From the NCBI GenBank assembly GCA_018333865.1, contig JAGXSE010000049.1, forward strand, positions 1-64,000: a DNA stretch of 64,000 nt, in the 5' to 3' direction. Positions within the stretch are counted from its first letter, which is position 1, and every line of letters starts with the position of its first letter. Source of the stretch: Syntrophomonadaceae bacterium. Its GTDB lineage: Bacteria; Bacillota; PH28-bin88. The position numbers were made by a program, and so were the translations under genes. The notes beneath the pieces were generated by a model. It had not been told where the DNA came from, made no database searches, and worked only from the letters and a program-made list of their open reading frames with translations. Below are positions 26,290 to 34,885 of the stretch, piece after piece.

Positions 26290-27568
26290 AATTCTCCCCC
26301 ATTTTAATTGGTTTTCCTAAAGACTCATTTGCAACGGCTTTCCCTGCAACCCATCCGGTAGAAAAAGCTGCCTGCAGGTTAAAGCCCCCAGTATAACCGT
26401 CGATGTCAAGCACCTCGCCAGCGAAGTATAGCCCTTTGCAAATCCGTGAGGCCATTGTTCTTGGATTTACTTCCCTGACTGAAACACCCCCAGCAGTTAC
26501 AATTGCCTCTTCTATAGGTCTAACCCCTGTTACATTCAATTTCAAATGCTGTAATTCATAAACCAATCGCTGACGTTCTTCCCTGGTTATCTGATGAACC
26601 AATGTTTCTCCGTCAAAGCCAGCCTGATTGAGCCATGGCTCAATTAAATTGACGGGAAGCAACTCTAATAAAGCGTTTTTTAAATGTTTGCGGCTGTGTT
26701 TTCTAAAGTCTCTTTGCAGCCTGGCATCCAGTTGCTCAGGCTTTAAGGCTGGCTTAAGATTAATTTCAATGCATCCCATATTATGGGGGTATTTCCCCTC
26801 CAAATTTAGTGAGATTTCCCTGCTTAAGGTTAAGATAGTTGGACCCGAGAGGCCATAATGGGTAAAAATCAATTCCCCGAATTCCTGCATAAATGGTTTT
26901 CCGTTACAGCTGACAGCCGTTACCAAAACGTTTTTTAGGGTTAAACCTTGGACTTGCTTCACCCATTCTTCTTTAGTCTCTAAAGGGATCAGCGCAGGTT
27001 TTAATGGGGAAATGGTATGCCCAAGTTTACGTGCCCAACGATATCCATCCCCAGTCGAACCTGTCTTAGGGTAGGACAAGCCTCCTGTTGCAACAATAGT
27101 TTTTGCAGATAAAAATGTCTCTTTGCGAGTTGCGACACCCGCTATTTCGTTTCCATCAGCAACCAAATCCTGAACAGGGGAATTTAGCCTAACCTCCACG
27201 CCAAGTTTTTTCAGGTGTTTTTCCAATAAGCTAACTACCTCTTCTGAGCTATCGCTCAGAGGGAATACCCTGGCACCCCTCTCGACCTTAACTTGCAACC
27301 CGATTTTTTCAAAGAACTGCATTAACTCACGATTACCAAAAAAACTAAAAGCACTGTATAAAAAAGTTCCGTTTCCAGGAATATTCTCAATCAGCCCCTG
27401 CAAATCGGTATTATTAGTTAAATTACACCGACCTTTTCCGGTAATTAGCAGTTTTCGGCCAAGTCGCGGCCCCTTCTCCAACAATAACACATTTACGCCG
27501 GATTCTGCTGCGGCAATTGAAGCCATAATTCCAGCAGCACCACCCCCAACTACAATAACATGTTTCAC
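26282..27568 (-). CDS. YhiN/HI0933-family FAD-dependent oxidoreductase
   Basis: A 428-residue flavoprotein. The dinucleotide fold GGGAAGIMASIAAAESG is at the N-terminus, GKGRCNLTN is the family hallmark, ATGGLSYPKTGSTGDGY follows, and the last FAD block is YFAGEVLDIDGYTGGFNLQ. The family's substrate is not established. It is transcribed with the HutP-like gene and aroH. Confidence 0.9.
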   Translation of the reverse strand: MKHVIVVGGGAAGIMASIAAAESGVNVLLLEKGPRLGRKLLITGKGRCNLTNNTDLQGLIENIPGNGTFLYSAFSFFGNRELMQFFEKIGLQVKVERGARVFPLSDSSEEVVSLLEKHLKKLGVEVRLNSPVQDLVADGNEIAGVATRKETFLSAKTIVATGGLSYPKTGSTGDGYRWARKLGHTISPLKPALIPLETKEEWVKQVQGLTLKNVLVTAVSCNGKPFMQEFGELIFTHYGLSGPTILTLSREISLNLEGKYPHNMGCIEINLKPALKPEQLDARLQRDFRKHSRKHLKNALLELLPVNLIEPWLNQAGFDGETLVHQITREERQRLVYELQHLKLNVTGVRPIEEAIVTAGGVSVREVNPRTMASRICKGLYFAGEVLDIDGYTGGFNLQAAFSTGWVAGKAVANESLGKPIKMGENYE

Positions 27569-27620
27569 CTTAGCTTATTCCCCCTGCTAGAGTTGCCACA
27601 TCCAACTTAATTCATATCAT

Positions 27621-28382
27621 TTACTCTTTCGCTATCGGATTTTCTAATCTGCCGAGGTGCTCAATTTCAACTGCTACCCGATCCCCTGGTTCAACCTTTC
27701 CAACTCCGGAAGGAGTACCGGTTAATATAATATCGCCAGGAAACAGAGTCATTACTTTTGAAACATAGCTGACCAAAAAGCTAGGATCAAAAATCATTTG
27801 TGCGGTATTGGAGTTTTGTCTGAGATGTCCGTTAACATAACACTTGATTGCTAATTTAGAGGCATCTAAATCTGTTACAATCTTGGGCCCCAGTGGACAA
27901 AAAGTATCAAAGGATTTTGCTAAAGTCCATTGCCCGTCTTTCGGCTGCCTATCTCGAGCTGTTACGTCATTGCCACATGCATATCCAAAGATATATGCCT
28001 GGGCTTTTGAGGGATCCACATTCCTGGCTTTTCTCCCAATCACAATAGCTAATTCCGCTTCATAATCCAAGCGCTTGCATTGCAATGGCTTAATTATTTC
28101 ATCTCCGGGTCCGATCACAGCAGATGGGGGCTTCAAAAAAACAACTGGCTCCTCCGGCAGTATCAAATTGAACTCTTCAGCATGATCCTTATAATTTAAT
28201 CCAATACAAATAATTTTGCTTGGTTTGCATGGAGCCAACAGGTTGACATTAAAAAACGACAGACTTTCCCCGGTTTCTTCCCACCTGGTAAAAATATCTC
28301 CCGTAACCACATAAACTTTGTCGTCCCGTAAAATGCCGTATTTTTCGTTTTGACCAGATGCAAAAAATCTGATAAATTCCAT
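27621..28382 (-). CDS. Fumarylacetoacetate hydrolase family protein
   Basis: A 253-residue protein of the FAH family. CIGLNYKDHAEEF and EAELAIVIGRKARNV carry the metal-binding acids, with NDVTARDRQ and GTPSGVG completing the fold. Members are hydrolases, decarboxylases or oxaloacetate tautomerases acting on 2-oxo acids; the sequence does not tell which. GAGGGGG precedes the ATG. Confidence 0.9.
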   Translation of the reverse strand: MEFIRFFASGQNEKYGILRDDKVYVVTGDIFTRWEETGESLSFFNVNLLAPCKPSKIICIGLNYKDHAEEFNLILPEEPVVFLKPPSAVIGPGDEIIKPLQCKRLDYEAELAIVIGRKARNVDPSKAQAYIFGYACGNDVTARDRQPKDGQWTLAKSFDTFCPLGPKIVTDLDASKLAIKCYVNGHLRQNSNTAQMIFDPSFLVSYVSKVMTLFPGDIILTGTPSGVGKVEPGDRVAVEIEHLGRLENPIAKE

Positions 28383-28431
28383 GTCTTATTGCCCCCTCAA
28401 TTTATGCTGGATTTAGACAAACCATTCTACA

Positions 28432-28893
28432 CTAACGGTTAGTTGACTTTTTCTCCCACAATTGCTTATTACTATCCATCTCTTCATTTATTTTGACTAA
28501 AAATCGTTCCAAGTCTTGTCGAGAAAAAACTACATTATCAGGTTCGATAATCTCTATTTTCCGGAATTCCTCCCGCATTATAAATCTGATTACATCTTCA
28601 ATACTATCGGCCGATAAGGTTATTACTATTGGAGCAAATGCAACTTCTTCTCTTTCAAGTTCATCTGTGACATGGTATATTTCCATATTACAGTTTATAT
28701 CCTCAATATTAATACCCTGAACAGGAATATTCCGGATTAATGCAGCTTTTTGTTCCCGTAATTCCTGGGCGACCTTGTCAGTTGTTTTGCCGCCGAAGAA
28801 AAACCTTGGGGGTTTTGTCTCTCCTTTATAATCCAAACGAATTCTAATTTTAATTCGGTTTGAAATGATTTCATCGCCAACCTTGATTCTCAT
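28432..28893 (-). CDS. conserved-looking hypothetical protein
   Basis: A 153-residue protein that I do not recognise. It is rich in charged residues and beta-strand-like, without a signal peptide or membrane span. AAGGAGG precedes the ATG at ideal spacing, so it is probably translated. It lies between cobO and the FAH gene with short gaps. The central part reads EREEVAFAPIVITLSADSIE and the C-terminus is helical. Confidence 0.6.
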   Translation of the reverse strand: MRIKVGDEIISNRIKIRIRLDYKGETKPPRFFFGGKTTDKVAQELREQKAALIRNIPVQGINIEDINCNMEIYHVTDELEREEVAFAPIVITLSADSIEDVIRFIMREEFRKIEIIEPDNVVFSRQDLERFLVKINEEMDSNKQLWEKKSTNR

Positions 28894-28930
28894 CCAAAGT
28901 CCTCCTTGTTTTTGGTTTCAGGGCATTCGG

Positions 28931-29467
28931 TTAGTATTCTATCCCTTTTCTAACTCCTATCCCCTTATGATATGGATGCTTTATTTCCCGCATTTCCGTA
29001 ACTAAATCAGCTTTTTCCAGGAGCCATTCGGGAGCATTTCGCCCTGTGAAAACCATTTCCACATCCAATGGTTTATTATTTATCAGTGACATTACATCGT
29101 CTAAAGAAATTAACTGATAGTATAGGGCATTATTTATCTCATCCAAAATCAGCAAGTCCACCTCTCCTGAGTGCAACACCTCATTTGCATAGGATAGGGC
29201 TTTTGCCGCAAGGTCATAGTCTTCAGGGGTCGCCCCTCCCCGATGAATAAAACCTTTTCTCCCAAAGGATTTAACTTCTATATCCGGCAATAAGCGATGA
29301 AAAGTCTTGTTCTCTCCATATTCACCGGTTTTCATGAACTGGATGATTATAACCCGTAGCCCATGGCCGGCTGCCCGGATGGCCAGGCCAAAAGCTGCAG
29401 TGCTTTTGCCCTTCCCGTTGCCTGTATACACCTGAATCAAACCCTTGTCCAGCTTAAACACCTCCAT
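28931..29467 (-). CDS. cobO: Cob(I)yrinic acid a,c-diamide adenosyltransferase
   Basis: A CobA/CobO-type corrinoid adenosyltransferase of about 178 residues. The P-loop GNGKGKSTAAFGLA lies near residue 15, VIIQFMKTGEYGE and LLILDEINNAL (Walker B) follow, and the C-terminal TEMREIKHPYHKGI is typical. It transfers adenosyl from ATP to cob(I)alamin forms. No other cobalamin gene is nearby. The ATG at 29467 aligns best with family N-termini; the frame runs to 29500. Confidence 0.92.
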   Translation of the reverse strand: MEVFKLDKGLIQVYTGNGKGKSTAAFGLAIRAAGHGLRVIIIQFMKTGEYGENKTFHRLLPDIEVKSFGRKGFIHRGGATPEDYDLAAKALSYANEVLHSGEVDLLILDEINNALYYQLISLDDVMSLINNKPLDVEMVFTGRNAPEWLLEKADLVTEMREIKHPYHKGIGVRKGIEY

Positions 29468-29505
29468 GCAACTGCCGATTAACAGCACATTATTAAGCAA
29501 AATAT

Positions 29506-29553
29506 AACCCGGCCAATTATTTCGTTTACTGTTTGGAAATTACAGGCCGGGTT
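29506..29553 (-). other. long-loop inverted repeat upstream of cobO
   Basis: AACCCGGCC and GGCCGGGTT form a perfect nine-base-pair stem with a 30-base loop just upstream of cobO. There is no clear T run on either strand, so a leader RNA structure is as likely as a terminator of the preceding small gene. Confidence 0.4.
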
Positions 29554-29616
29554 AATTCGTGTTATGTTATTTTTTCTATTATTCTCAATAAAATCCTCCT
29601 TTAGCCGAAAACTACT

Positions 29617-29850
29617 TTATGGCCAAAGAATACTGGATGATCCGCACTGACCACACCGGTCAAAGTGAATTTCTGGCTGGTTCCATGCCGCATTTACCAA
29701 TTCCCATGGTGCGTTGCAGTACTCAACGTTAGCAATTGTCCCTCCATTGGAAAAAAGAGCCTGCAGGCCGGATCTGGCAAGAGGGCGAACTGGATTTACA
29801 CTTTTACTGTCAAATATACCTTCATTTCCACAAGAACCACACTTTGGCAC
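29617..29850 (-). CDS. small zinc-ribbon-like protein
   Basis: A 77-residue protein with CGSCGN at the start and CGQCGSS at the end, two C-x2-C pairs that could hold a zinc ion or a cluster. The part between is not recognisable. A GTG start follows GAGGAGG. It stands between rluB and cobO as a free-standing small gene. Function unknown. Confidence 0.6.
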   Translation of the reverse strand: MPKCGSCGNEGIFDSKSVNPVRPLARSGLQALFSNGGTIANVEYCNAPWELVNAAWNQPEIHFDRCGQCGSSSILWP

Positions 29851-29935
29851 AGATCAACCTCCTCAAAGTCATGCTTAAAAAATAGCATCCCACTAATAAG
29901 GTAGATTTAGTCACTCACTTATCACATCTAAAAAG

Positions 29936-30703
29936 CTAAATTCGCTTTATTACTCTTTTTTTCAAATCTATCTTTGCTTTTTTAGTCTGAACTGCTGGTG
30001 CCGATTTCAGTTGATTAATTTCCGCTGAGATTAAAATGCGATACTCACCTTTTTTCAGGCTTCCTAATTCCAGATTGCCAATTCTTGTCCGAACAAGATT
30101 TATTACGGGATGGCCAACTGCGTCCATCATTCGTCTAACCTGACGGTTCTTTCCCTCATGGATTGATATCTCAATTAATGCATTTCCCCCGATTACTTGT
30201 ACAATTCTTGCCTTTGCGGGTGCTGTAATTCCGTCATCCAGGGCTATTCCCTGCCTGATCAGCTTGAGTGTTTCCGCTCCCGGAACCCCCTTAACTAATG
30301 CCTGGTAGGTTTTTGCAATCTTATTGGCTGGGTGAGTTAACGATTGTGCAAACTCGCCGTCATTAGTAAACAGAAGCAAACCTTCCGTGGAATAATCCAG
30401 TCTTCCAACAGGATAAATTCGATAAGTTATGTTCTTGATTAAGTCTAATACTTTTTTCCGCCCTTCAGGATCCTTAACCGTAGTAACATACCCGGCTGGC
30501 TTATTTAAAATTAAGTAAACTTTAGGTTCTTTTTGCTGCACAAGCCGGCCATCTACTTCCAGTTTATCCTTAGCATTCACCTTTGACCCTAGCTTTGTAA
30601 TTACCTCTCCATTAACCTTTACTCTGCCAGCCAGAATTATTTTCTCGCATTCCCTCCTGGAAGCAATTCCGGCCGCTGCCAATACTTTTTGCAGCCTTTC
30701 CAA
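29936..30703 (-). CDS. rluB: Ribosomal large subunit pseudouridine synthase B
   Basis: A 255-residue RsuA/RluB-family enzyme. An N-terminal S4 domain (QKVLAAAGIASRRECEKII) precedes the catalytic GRLDYSTEGLLL motif, which holds the active Asp. NKPAGYVTT and EGKNRQVRRMMDAVGHPV are further hallmarks. It modifies 23S rRNA near position 2605 in the known cases. It is downstream of spmA-spmB, as in Bacillus. Confidence 0.94.
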   Translation of the reverse strand: MERLQKVLAAAGIASRRECEKIILAGRVKVNGEVITKLGSKVNAKDKLEVDGRLVQQKEPKVYLILNKPAGYVTTVKDPEGRKKVLDLIKNITYRIYPVGRLDYSTEGLLLFTNDGEFAQSLTHPANKIAKTYQALVKGVPGAETLKLIRQGIALDDGITAPAKARIVQVIGGNALIEISIHEGKNRQVRRMMDAVGHPVINLVRTRIGNLELGSLKKGEYRILISAEINQLKSAPAVQTKKAKIDLKKRVIKRI

Positions 30704-30751
30704 TTTGCGCCCCCCTAAAAAAACAAAAGTATTTAATATTTATTTTTACTG

Positions 30752-31288
30752 CTACCCAAATAACCAGTTTGCAATCAGAATCGACGCGATCAACCCTGAT
30801 ACATCAGCTGTCAGGCCAAGGGTCAAGGCATAGCGATAACGCTTAATTCCTACTGATCCGAAATAAACTGTCAGCACGTAAAAAGTTGTGTCAGTACTAC
30901 CTTGCATTATACTCGCCATTCTGCCGATTAGAGAATCAGGACCATGGGTGCTGATAAGTTCGGCAGCAAGACCTAACGACCCACCACCTGATAAGGGTCT
31001 CATGATAGCCAGAGGAAGGACTTCTGCAGGGGCTCCAATTAACCTTAGAAATGGATCCAGTGCGGATGCCATTAAATCCATTGCTCCGGAGGATCGAAAA
31101 ATGCTAATTGCAACCAACATTCCAACCAGAAACGGAATGATTTTTATTGCGGTTTGGAACCCCTCTTGGGCTCCCTCAACAAAAGTTTCATAAACCGGGA
31201 CTCCTCTTATGTAAGCAATTAATGGAATAAATAACAGCAACAACGGAATCGCCCAGCGGGATACTTCATTGATAAAACAGGATAACAT
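30752..31288 (-). CDS. spmB: Spore maturation protein B
   Basis: A 178-residue membrane protein of the nucleoside-recognition (Gate) fold. IPFLVGMLVAISIFRSSGAM and RPLSGGGSLGLAAELI are its family signatures, and GSTDTTFYVLTVYFGSVG the conserved half. SpmA and SpmB affect spore core dehydration. AGAAGGGGG precedes the ATG. The two genes are four bases apart. Confidence 0.94.
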   Translation of the reverse strand: MLSCFINEVSRWAIPLLLLFIPLIAYIRGVPVYETFVEGAQEGFQTAIKIIPFLVGMLVAISIFRSSGAMDLMASALDPFLRLIGAPAEVLPLAIMRPLSGGGSLGLAAELISTHGPDSLIGRMASIMQGSTDTTFYVLTVYFGSVGIKRYRYALTLGLTADVSGLIASILIANWLFG

Positions 31289-31292
31289 TATT

Positions 31293-31886
31293 TTACCCCC
31301 TTCTAGTACGATTGTAAAACGCGCGCAGATATCTATCTACGATTATTGCAATTACTGTGCTGAAGGCTGTGGTAATAATCACAGGCGCAACAATATCAAC
31401 AGGATTTTGAGAACCTGCAGAAGCCCTGATGCCTATGATTGTAGCTGGAATAAAGGTAATACAAGCTGTATTTAAGGCTAAAAAGGTGCACATTGCCTCA
31501 CTTGCTTCCTCTTTATTTTTGTTTAAACTTTGCAATTCTTTCATGGCCTTGAGTCCAAAGGGTGTTGCAGCGTTTCCTAGGCCCAACATGCTTGCGCTTA
31601 AGTTCATGAGAATTGAGCCCAGAGCAGGGTGATCTTTCGGAACGCTTGGGAAAAGCCATCCCATTAGTGGTTTTACCATTTTTGCTAACCCCTCAACTAA
31701 TCCAGCCTTTTCAGCAATTTTTAATAAACCAAGCCAAAGGGACATTAATCCTATTAATTCAATGGCAATACTAACTGATGTCTTTGTCGCACTTAATGCT
31801 GACGTAGTAACCGTCTCCACACGCCCATGAAACGCAGCCACAAGTATACCTGACACTAATAAAATTAACCAAATGGTATTAACCAT
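31293..31886 (-). CDS. spmA: Spore maturation protein A
   Basis: A protein of 197 residues with several membrane spans, the paired subunit to SpmB. IELIGLMSLWLGLLKIAEKAGL, NLSASMLGLGNAATPFGLKAM and NTACITFIPATIIGIRA are the recognisable blocks. The ATG at 31886 has GGGGGGAT upstream; the open frame extends 29 codons further, through the promoter region. It starts the spmA-spmB-rluB group. Confidence 0.94.
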   Translation of the reverse strand: MVNTIWLILLVSGILVAAFHGRVETVTTSALSATKTSVSIAIELIGLMSLWLGLLKIAEKAGLVEGLAKMVKPLMGWLFPSVPKDHPALGSILMNLSASMLGLGNAATPFGLKAMKELQSLNKNKEEASEAMCTFLALNTACITFIPATIIGIRASAGSQNPVDIVAPVIITTAFSTVIAIIVDRYLRAFYNRTRRG

Positions 31887-31929
31887 TGCTATCCCCCCAA
31901 TCCTATTAGTAAAATTATGATAATGTACC

Positions 31930-31957
31930 ATAATATAGAACTTCTTGGGGTAGACAA
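31930..31957 (-). promoter_or_regulatory. possible promoter of spmA
   Basis: The minus strand reads TTGTCT, a 16-base spacer and TATTAT, about 45 bases before the spmA start and directly after the ytfJ terminator. Confidence 0.4.
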
Positions 31958-31958
31958 G

Positions 31959-31989
31959 CAAAAAAGCACCCATAATGTTTTGGGCGCTT
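31959..31989 (-). terminator. terminator of ytfJ
   Basis: AAGCGCCCA and TGGGTGCTT form a nine-pair stem (one G-U) with an eight-base loop, followed by TTTTTTG on the minus strand. Confidence 0.85.
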
Positions 31990-32023
31990 GGACTAAAATT
32001 GCCTTATTAATTTTTTAAATCTA

Positions 32024-32476
32024 CTATGCTCCTCCCTGTAATGGAAAATCCCCCGTCTTGCTCTCGACTTGCATATTATCTTTAACCTCTTTACTTTTAA
32101 AAAGTCCCTGAAATTGTGACGCAATTTGTGGCGCAATGTCTATCAGTCTGTCAACAACAAAATTTCCTTCGACAGGCAATAATCTGATGTTGTTATTGCC
32201 CACAACAAGGAAGCCAACGGGTTGAACGGATACACCTGCTCCGCTTCCCCCGCCAAAAGGCAAAACCGGAACAGCTTCCTTGCCTCCGTTACTTGCCCCG
32301 ATGGTTTGATACTCTCCGCCCCCAGCTGCAAACCCTACGGCAACCCTCGAAACAGGGATAATAACAGTGCCATCAGGTGCCTGAACCGCATCTCCGACAA
32401 CTGTATTGACATCTACCATTTCCTTGATGCTTTCCATCGCCGTTTTCATTAATGCCTCAATTGGATGATTGCTCAT
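32024..32476 (-). CDS. ytfJ: GerW-family sporulation protein YtfJ
   Basis: A protein of about 150 residues. The block VVGDAVQAPDGTVIIPVSRVAVGFAAGG and the glycine-rich GGGSGAGVSVQPVGFLVV are the signature of the YtfJ/GerW family, which affects spore germination. The ATG at 32476 overlaps the upstream DUF2953 stop by four bases; the frame is open back to 32569. YtfI(DUF2953)-YtfJ pairing is known from Bacillus. Confidence 0.92.
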   Translation of the reverse strand: MSNHPIEALMKTAMESIKEMVDVNTVVGDAVQAPDGTVIIPVSRVAVGFAAGGGEYQTIGASNGGKEAVPVLPFGGGSGAGVSVQPVGFLVVGNNNIRLLPVEGNFVVDRLIDIAPQIASQFQGLFKSKEVKDNMQVESKTGDFPLQGGA

Positions 32477-33141
32477 GATTGTCCCCTCTCGAAGAAAGCT
32501 ACAAATAATTGCCAGGCTGTTAGAACCCCGGCAAGAATAATATGACCTGTTCTGAGCGTAAATATACAATTAAACTCCACATGGAACACCTCTTTTAAAT
32601 AGTTTATTGCAACCCGGTAATCTGGATAAGCAAATTTTACCTGGGAATTGCATCGAATATTAAACAGGATAAAATTCTTTGCTCCCCAAATAATTCCATA
32701 CAGAATACTAGCACGAGCGGCATCTTTAAGACCGATCTCTGTATGCCACTTGAATTCTTCCATGATAGTTGATTTAAGCAACATTTTTTGAATTGAAAGG
32801 AGTTTTCTTATCTTTTTTATTACCGGAAACAGTTTGTTTAAATACGGGATATAGTATGTTGGCAGCCGTTTAATTTTTACTTCTTCTTGATTTAGCTGGG
32901 AACCAGCACGGGATTCAACTTCACTTTTGATGTACAAAAAAGGAAACAGCTCACCCCAAAGCCATTCCCCTTGCGGAATTTCAAGTTTGTACCCCCACAA
33001 GCCTCTCAATGCCATCAATTTAACCACAAATTGGTCATCTGCACCTGATTTGTGAAAATAAATATTCACTTTAATTGGAATAACTGCCATCATAATTATG
33101 AAAAGAAGTCCGCCGACGGTAAGTAATCCAAGAACTTCCAA
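32473..33141 (-). CDS. DUF2953 protein (YtfI-like)
   Basis: A protein of about 222 residues with a single N-terminal membrane span (LGLLTVGGLLFIIMMAV) and a soluble domain, matching the DUF2953 family. It is coupled to ytfJ. I place the start at a TTG at 33141, eight bases after GGAGG; the frame is open further into the downstream end of the dehydrogenase gene. Its biochemical role is unknown, but it is found in sporulating bacteria. Confidence 0.75.
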   Translation of the reverse strand: MEVLGLLTVGGLLFIIMMAVIPIKVNIYFHKSGADDQFVVKLMALRGLWGYKLEIPQGEWLWGELFPFLYIKSEVESRAGSQLNQEEVKIKRLPTYYIPYLNKLFPVIKKIRKLLSIQKMLLKSTIMEEFKWHTEIGLKDAARASILYGIIWGAKNFILFNIRCNSQVKFAYPDYRVAINYLKEVFHVEFNCIFTLRTGHIILAGVLTAWQLFVAFFERGQS

Positions 33142-33235
33142 AGCAGTTCTCCTCCAGCCGTGATTAATGATAAATCCTAAAGAAATGCAAAATGCAAAAA
33201 CTCCAAAGATGTTTTTGCATTTAGTATATATTATT

Positions 33236-34615
33236 TTATTCTGTATTATTTGCTCCAATACCCAGGTAGATAAAACCGGCCGCCCGCACTGTACTGCTTT
33301 CAAGAAAGTTTCGCCCATCCAAAAAGATTCTTTGGTTCATCACCCTCGCCATATCCGCTAAAGGCATGGTTTTGAACTCATCCCATTCAGTAGCAAGCAC
33401 TAATGCATCACAGCGCGCCGCTAGAGCTATAAAATTGTCAGCATAACTAATATTTAGATCTGGATATTGGGAGGCACACGCACCCACAGCAACAGGGTCA
33501 TAGGCCTTTACTGACACTCCCTTGTTGATCAAACTATTAATAATATTCAAACTGGGCGCTTCTCGCAAGTCATCAGTATTCGGTTTAAAAGAAAGTCCAA
33601 GGATACCAACGGTTTTTTTACTCAAACCATTTAAATATTTCTCCAGCTTATTTATTACCAAGTCCTTCAAGCTTTCATTAACTTTCCTGGCGCCCTTTAC
33701 TAGCAATAGATCAATGCCCAAATTCCCGGCTTGCCAAACTAATGCAGAAGTATCTTTTCCCAGGCAGGACCCACCCCAACCGATCCCAGCTTGTAAAAAA
33801 TGGGGCCCAATCCGCTTATCCAAACCGATGCCTTTGCTAAGCAATTTAATATCTGCGCCTATTTTTTCACAGAACGCTGCCATCTCATTAATGAAACTGA
33901 TCTTAATTGCTAAAAAAGCATTGGCAGCAAATTTAATTAGTTCTGCAGTAGCAGGATCAGTTGCTAACAGGAAAGGCCGGCCAAAGGCCTTCGGCTTAAC
34001 CAACTCTTCCGGAGGGAAAAAATCTTGCCTTAAAATTGGCTCGTACACTTCTTTTAAAAGCATTTGAGCTCTTGGAGATGCACATCCGAAAACTACTCGA
34101 TCCGGATAAAGCATGTCGAAAATCGAAGTGCCTTCTCGCAAGAATTCGGGGTTATACGCTATCTCTAGCCAAGAATTTTCCCCGGCGATTTCTTTTAATT
34201 TGCAGTTGAGATACTGCGTGGTGCCAATTGGAACTGTGGACTTGATTACTATTAACGCTTCCGAATCTGGCATAATGATCTGCAATACTCTTTTAACTAC
34301 GTTTTCCACTTGACTGTCGTCGATAGACCCATCCTGTCCTGCAGGTGTCCCGACCGAAATAAAGATAATTTCCGCATTTTTAATGGCAAATTTCAGTTTT
34401 GAATAAAATTTTACATCTTTTTTTGTTAACTTGAGCATTCTTTCTATTTGGGGCTCAAAAAATGGCATCTGTCCTTTTCTTAATAAATCTAACCGCTTGT
34501 TGTCTTTTTCCACGAACTTAACTGTATTGCCAAAATAAGCCAGACATAGGCCTAAGGCCAACCCGACATATCCGCATCCTACAATGCAAATGTTTTTTTT
34601 ATTAAACATGACCAA
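33236..34615 (-). CDS. UDP-glucose/GDP-mannose dehydrogenase family protein
   Basis: A 459-residue NAD-dependent nucleotide-sugar dehydrogenase. The Rossmann loop GCGYVGLALGL is N-terminal, FISVGTPAGQDGSID and YNPEFLREGTSI bind substrate, the catalytic Cys lies in GIGWGGSCLGKD, and the C-terminal domain starts GLSFKPNTDDLREAPS. It makes a UDP-uronic acid or similar product for envelope polysaccharide. Substrate is uncertain. It lies between scpB and the ytfI-like gene, where Peptococcaceae usually keep other genes. TTG (34615) or ATG (34609) may be the start. Confidence 0.88.
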   Translation of the reverse strand: MVMFNKKNICIVGCGYVGLALGLCLAYFGNTVKFVEKDNKRLDLLRKGQMPFFEPQIERMLKLTKKDVKFYSKLKFAIKNAEIIFISVGTPAGQDGSIDDSQVENVVKRVLQIIMPDSEALIVIKSTVPIGTTQYLNCKLKEIAGENSWLEIAYNPEFLREGTSIFDMLYPDRVVFGCASPRAQMLLKEVYEPILRQDFFPPEELVKPKAFGRPFLLATDPATAELIKFAANAFLAIKISFINEMAAFCEKIGADIKLLSKGIGLDKRIGPHFLQAGIGWGGSCLGKDTSALVWQAGNLGIDLLLVKGARKVNESLKDLVINKLEKYLNGLSKKTVGILGLSFKPNTDDLREAPSLNIINSLINKGVSVKAYDPVAVGACASQYPDLNISYADNFIALAARCDALVLATEWDEFKTMPLADMARVMNQRIFLDGRNFLESSTVRAAGFIYLGIGANNTE

Positions 34616-34698
34616 GTTATCCCCCCAGTGGCTATCGAACCAATTGGTTGCTCATATGTAAGGTATGCCGCTGGATGGATAAAAGTTAAAATGTTCTT

Positions 34699-34733
34699 AA
34701 ATAAAAAGTCTCCAACTGACCCTTAGGACTTTT
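34699..34733 (-). terminator. terminator of the cca-scpB operon
   Basis: The minus strand reads AAAAGTCC, a 12-base loop, GG and GACTTTTTATTT. It is about 150 bases after scpB, beyond a palindromic element. Confidence 0.6.
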
Positions 34734-34743
34734 ATCATAGATA

Positions 34744-34864
34744 GCTACCCGCTCTAATACCCCCGCTTCTTAAAGCGGCGGGATAAGAGCGGCTACGCTA
34801 CTATATTAACTGGCTCTAAGCTTCAGTGGGGGTTGCAATCCCCCTCTGAAGCCAAGACCCAGTT
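34744..34864. repeat. palindromic element (two nested hairpins)
   Basis: A 121-base segment with two strong structures. In the first, CCGCTCT (34749-34755) pairs with AGAGCGG (34786-34792) around an inner CCGCTT/AAGCGG hairpin. In the second, AACTGG and CCAGTT enclose GCTTCAG-T-GGGGG pairing with CCCCC-T-CTGAAGC (34820-34852). This looks like the structured end of an IS200/IS605-type element or a small palindrome-associated insert without its own gene; a structured RNA is the alternative. It carries no T run. Confidence 0.55.
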
Positions 34865-34885
34865 GAATCAGTAAAAACGACCATG

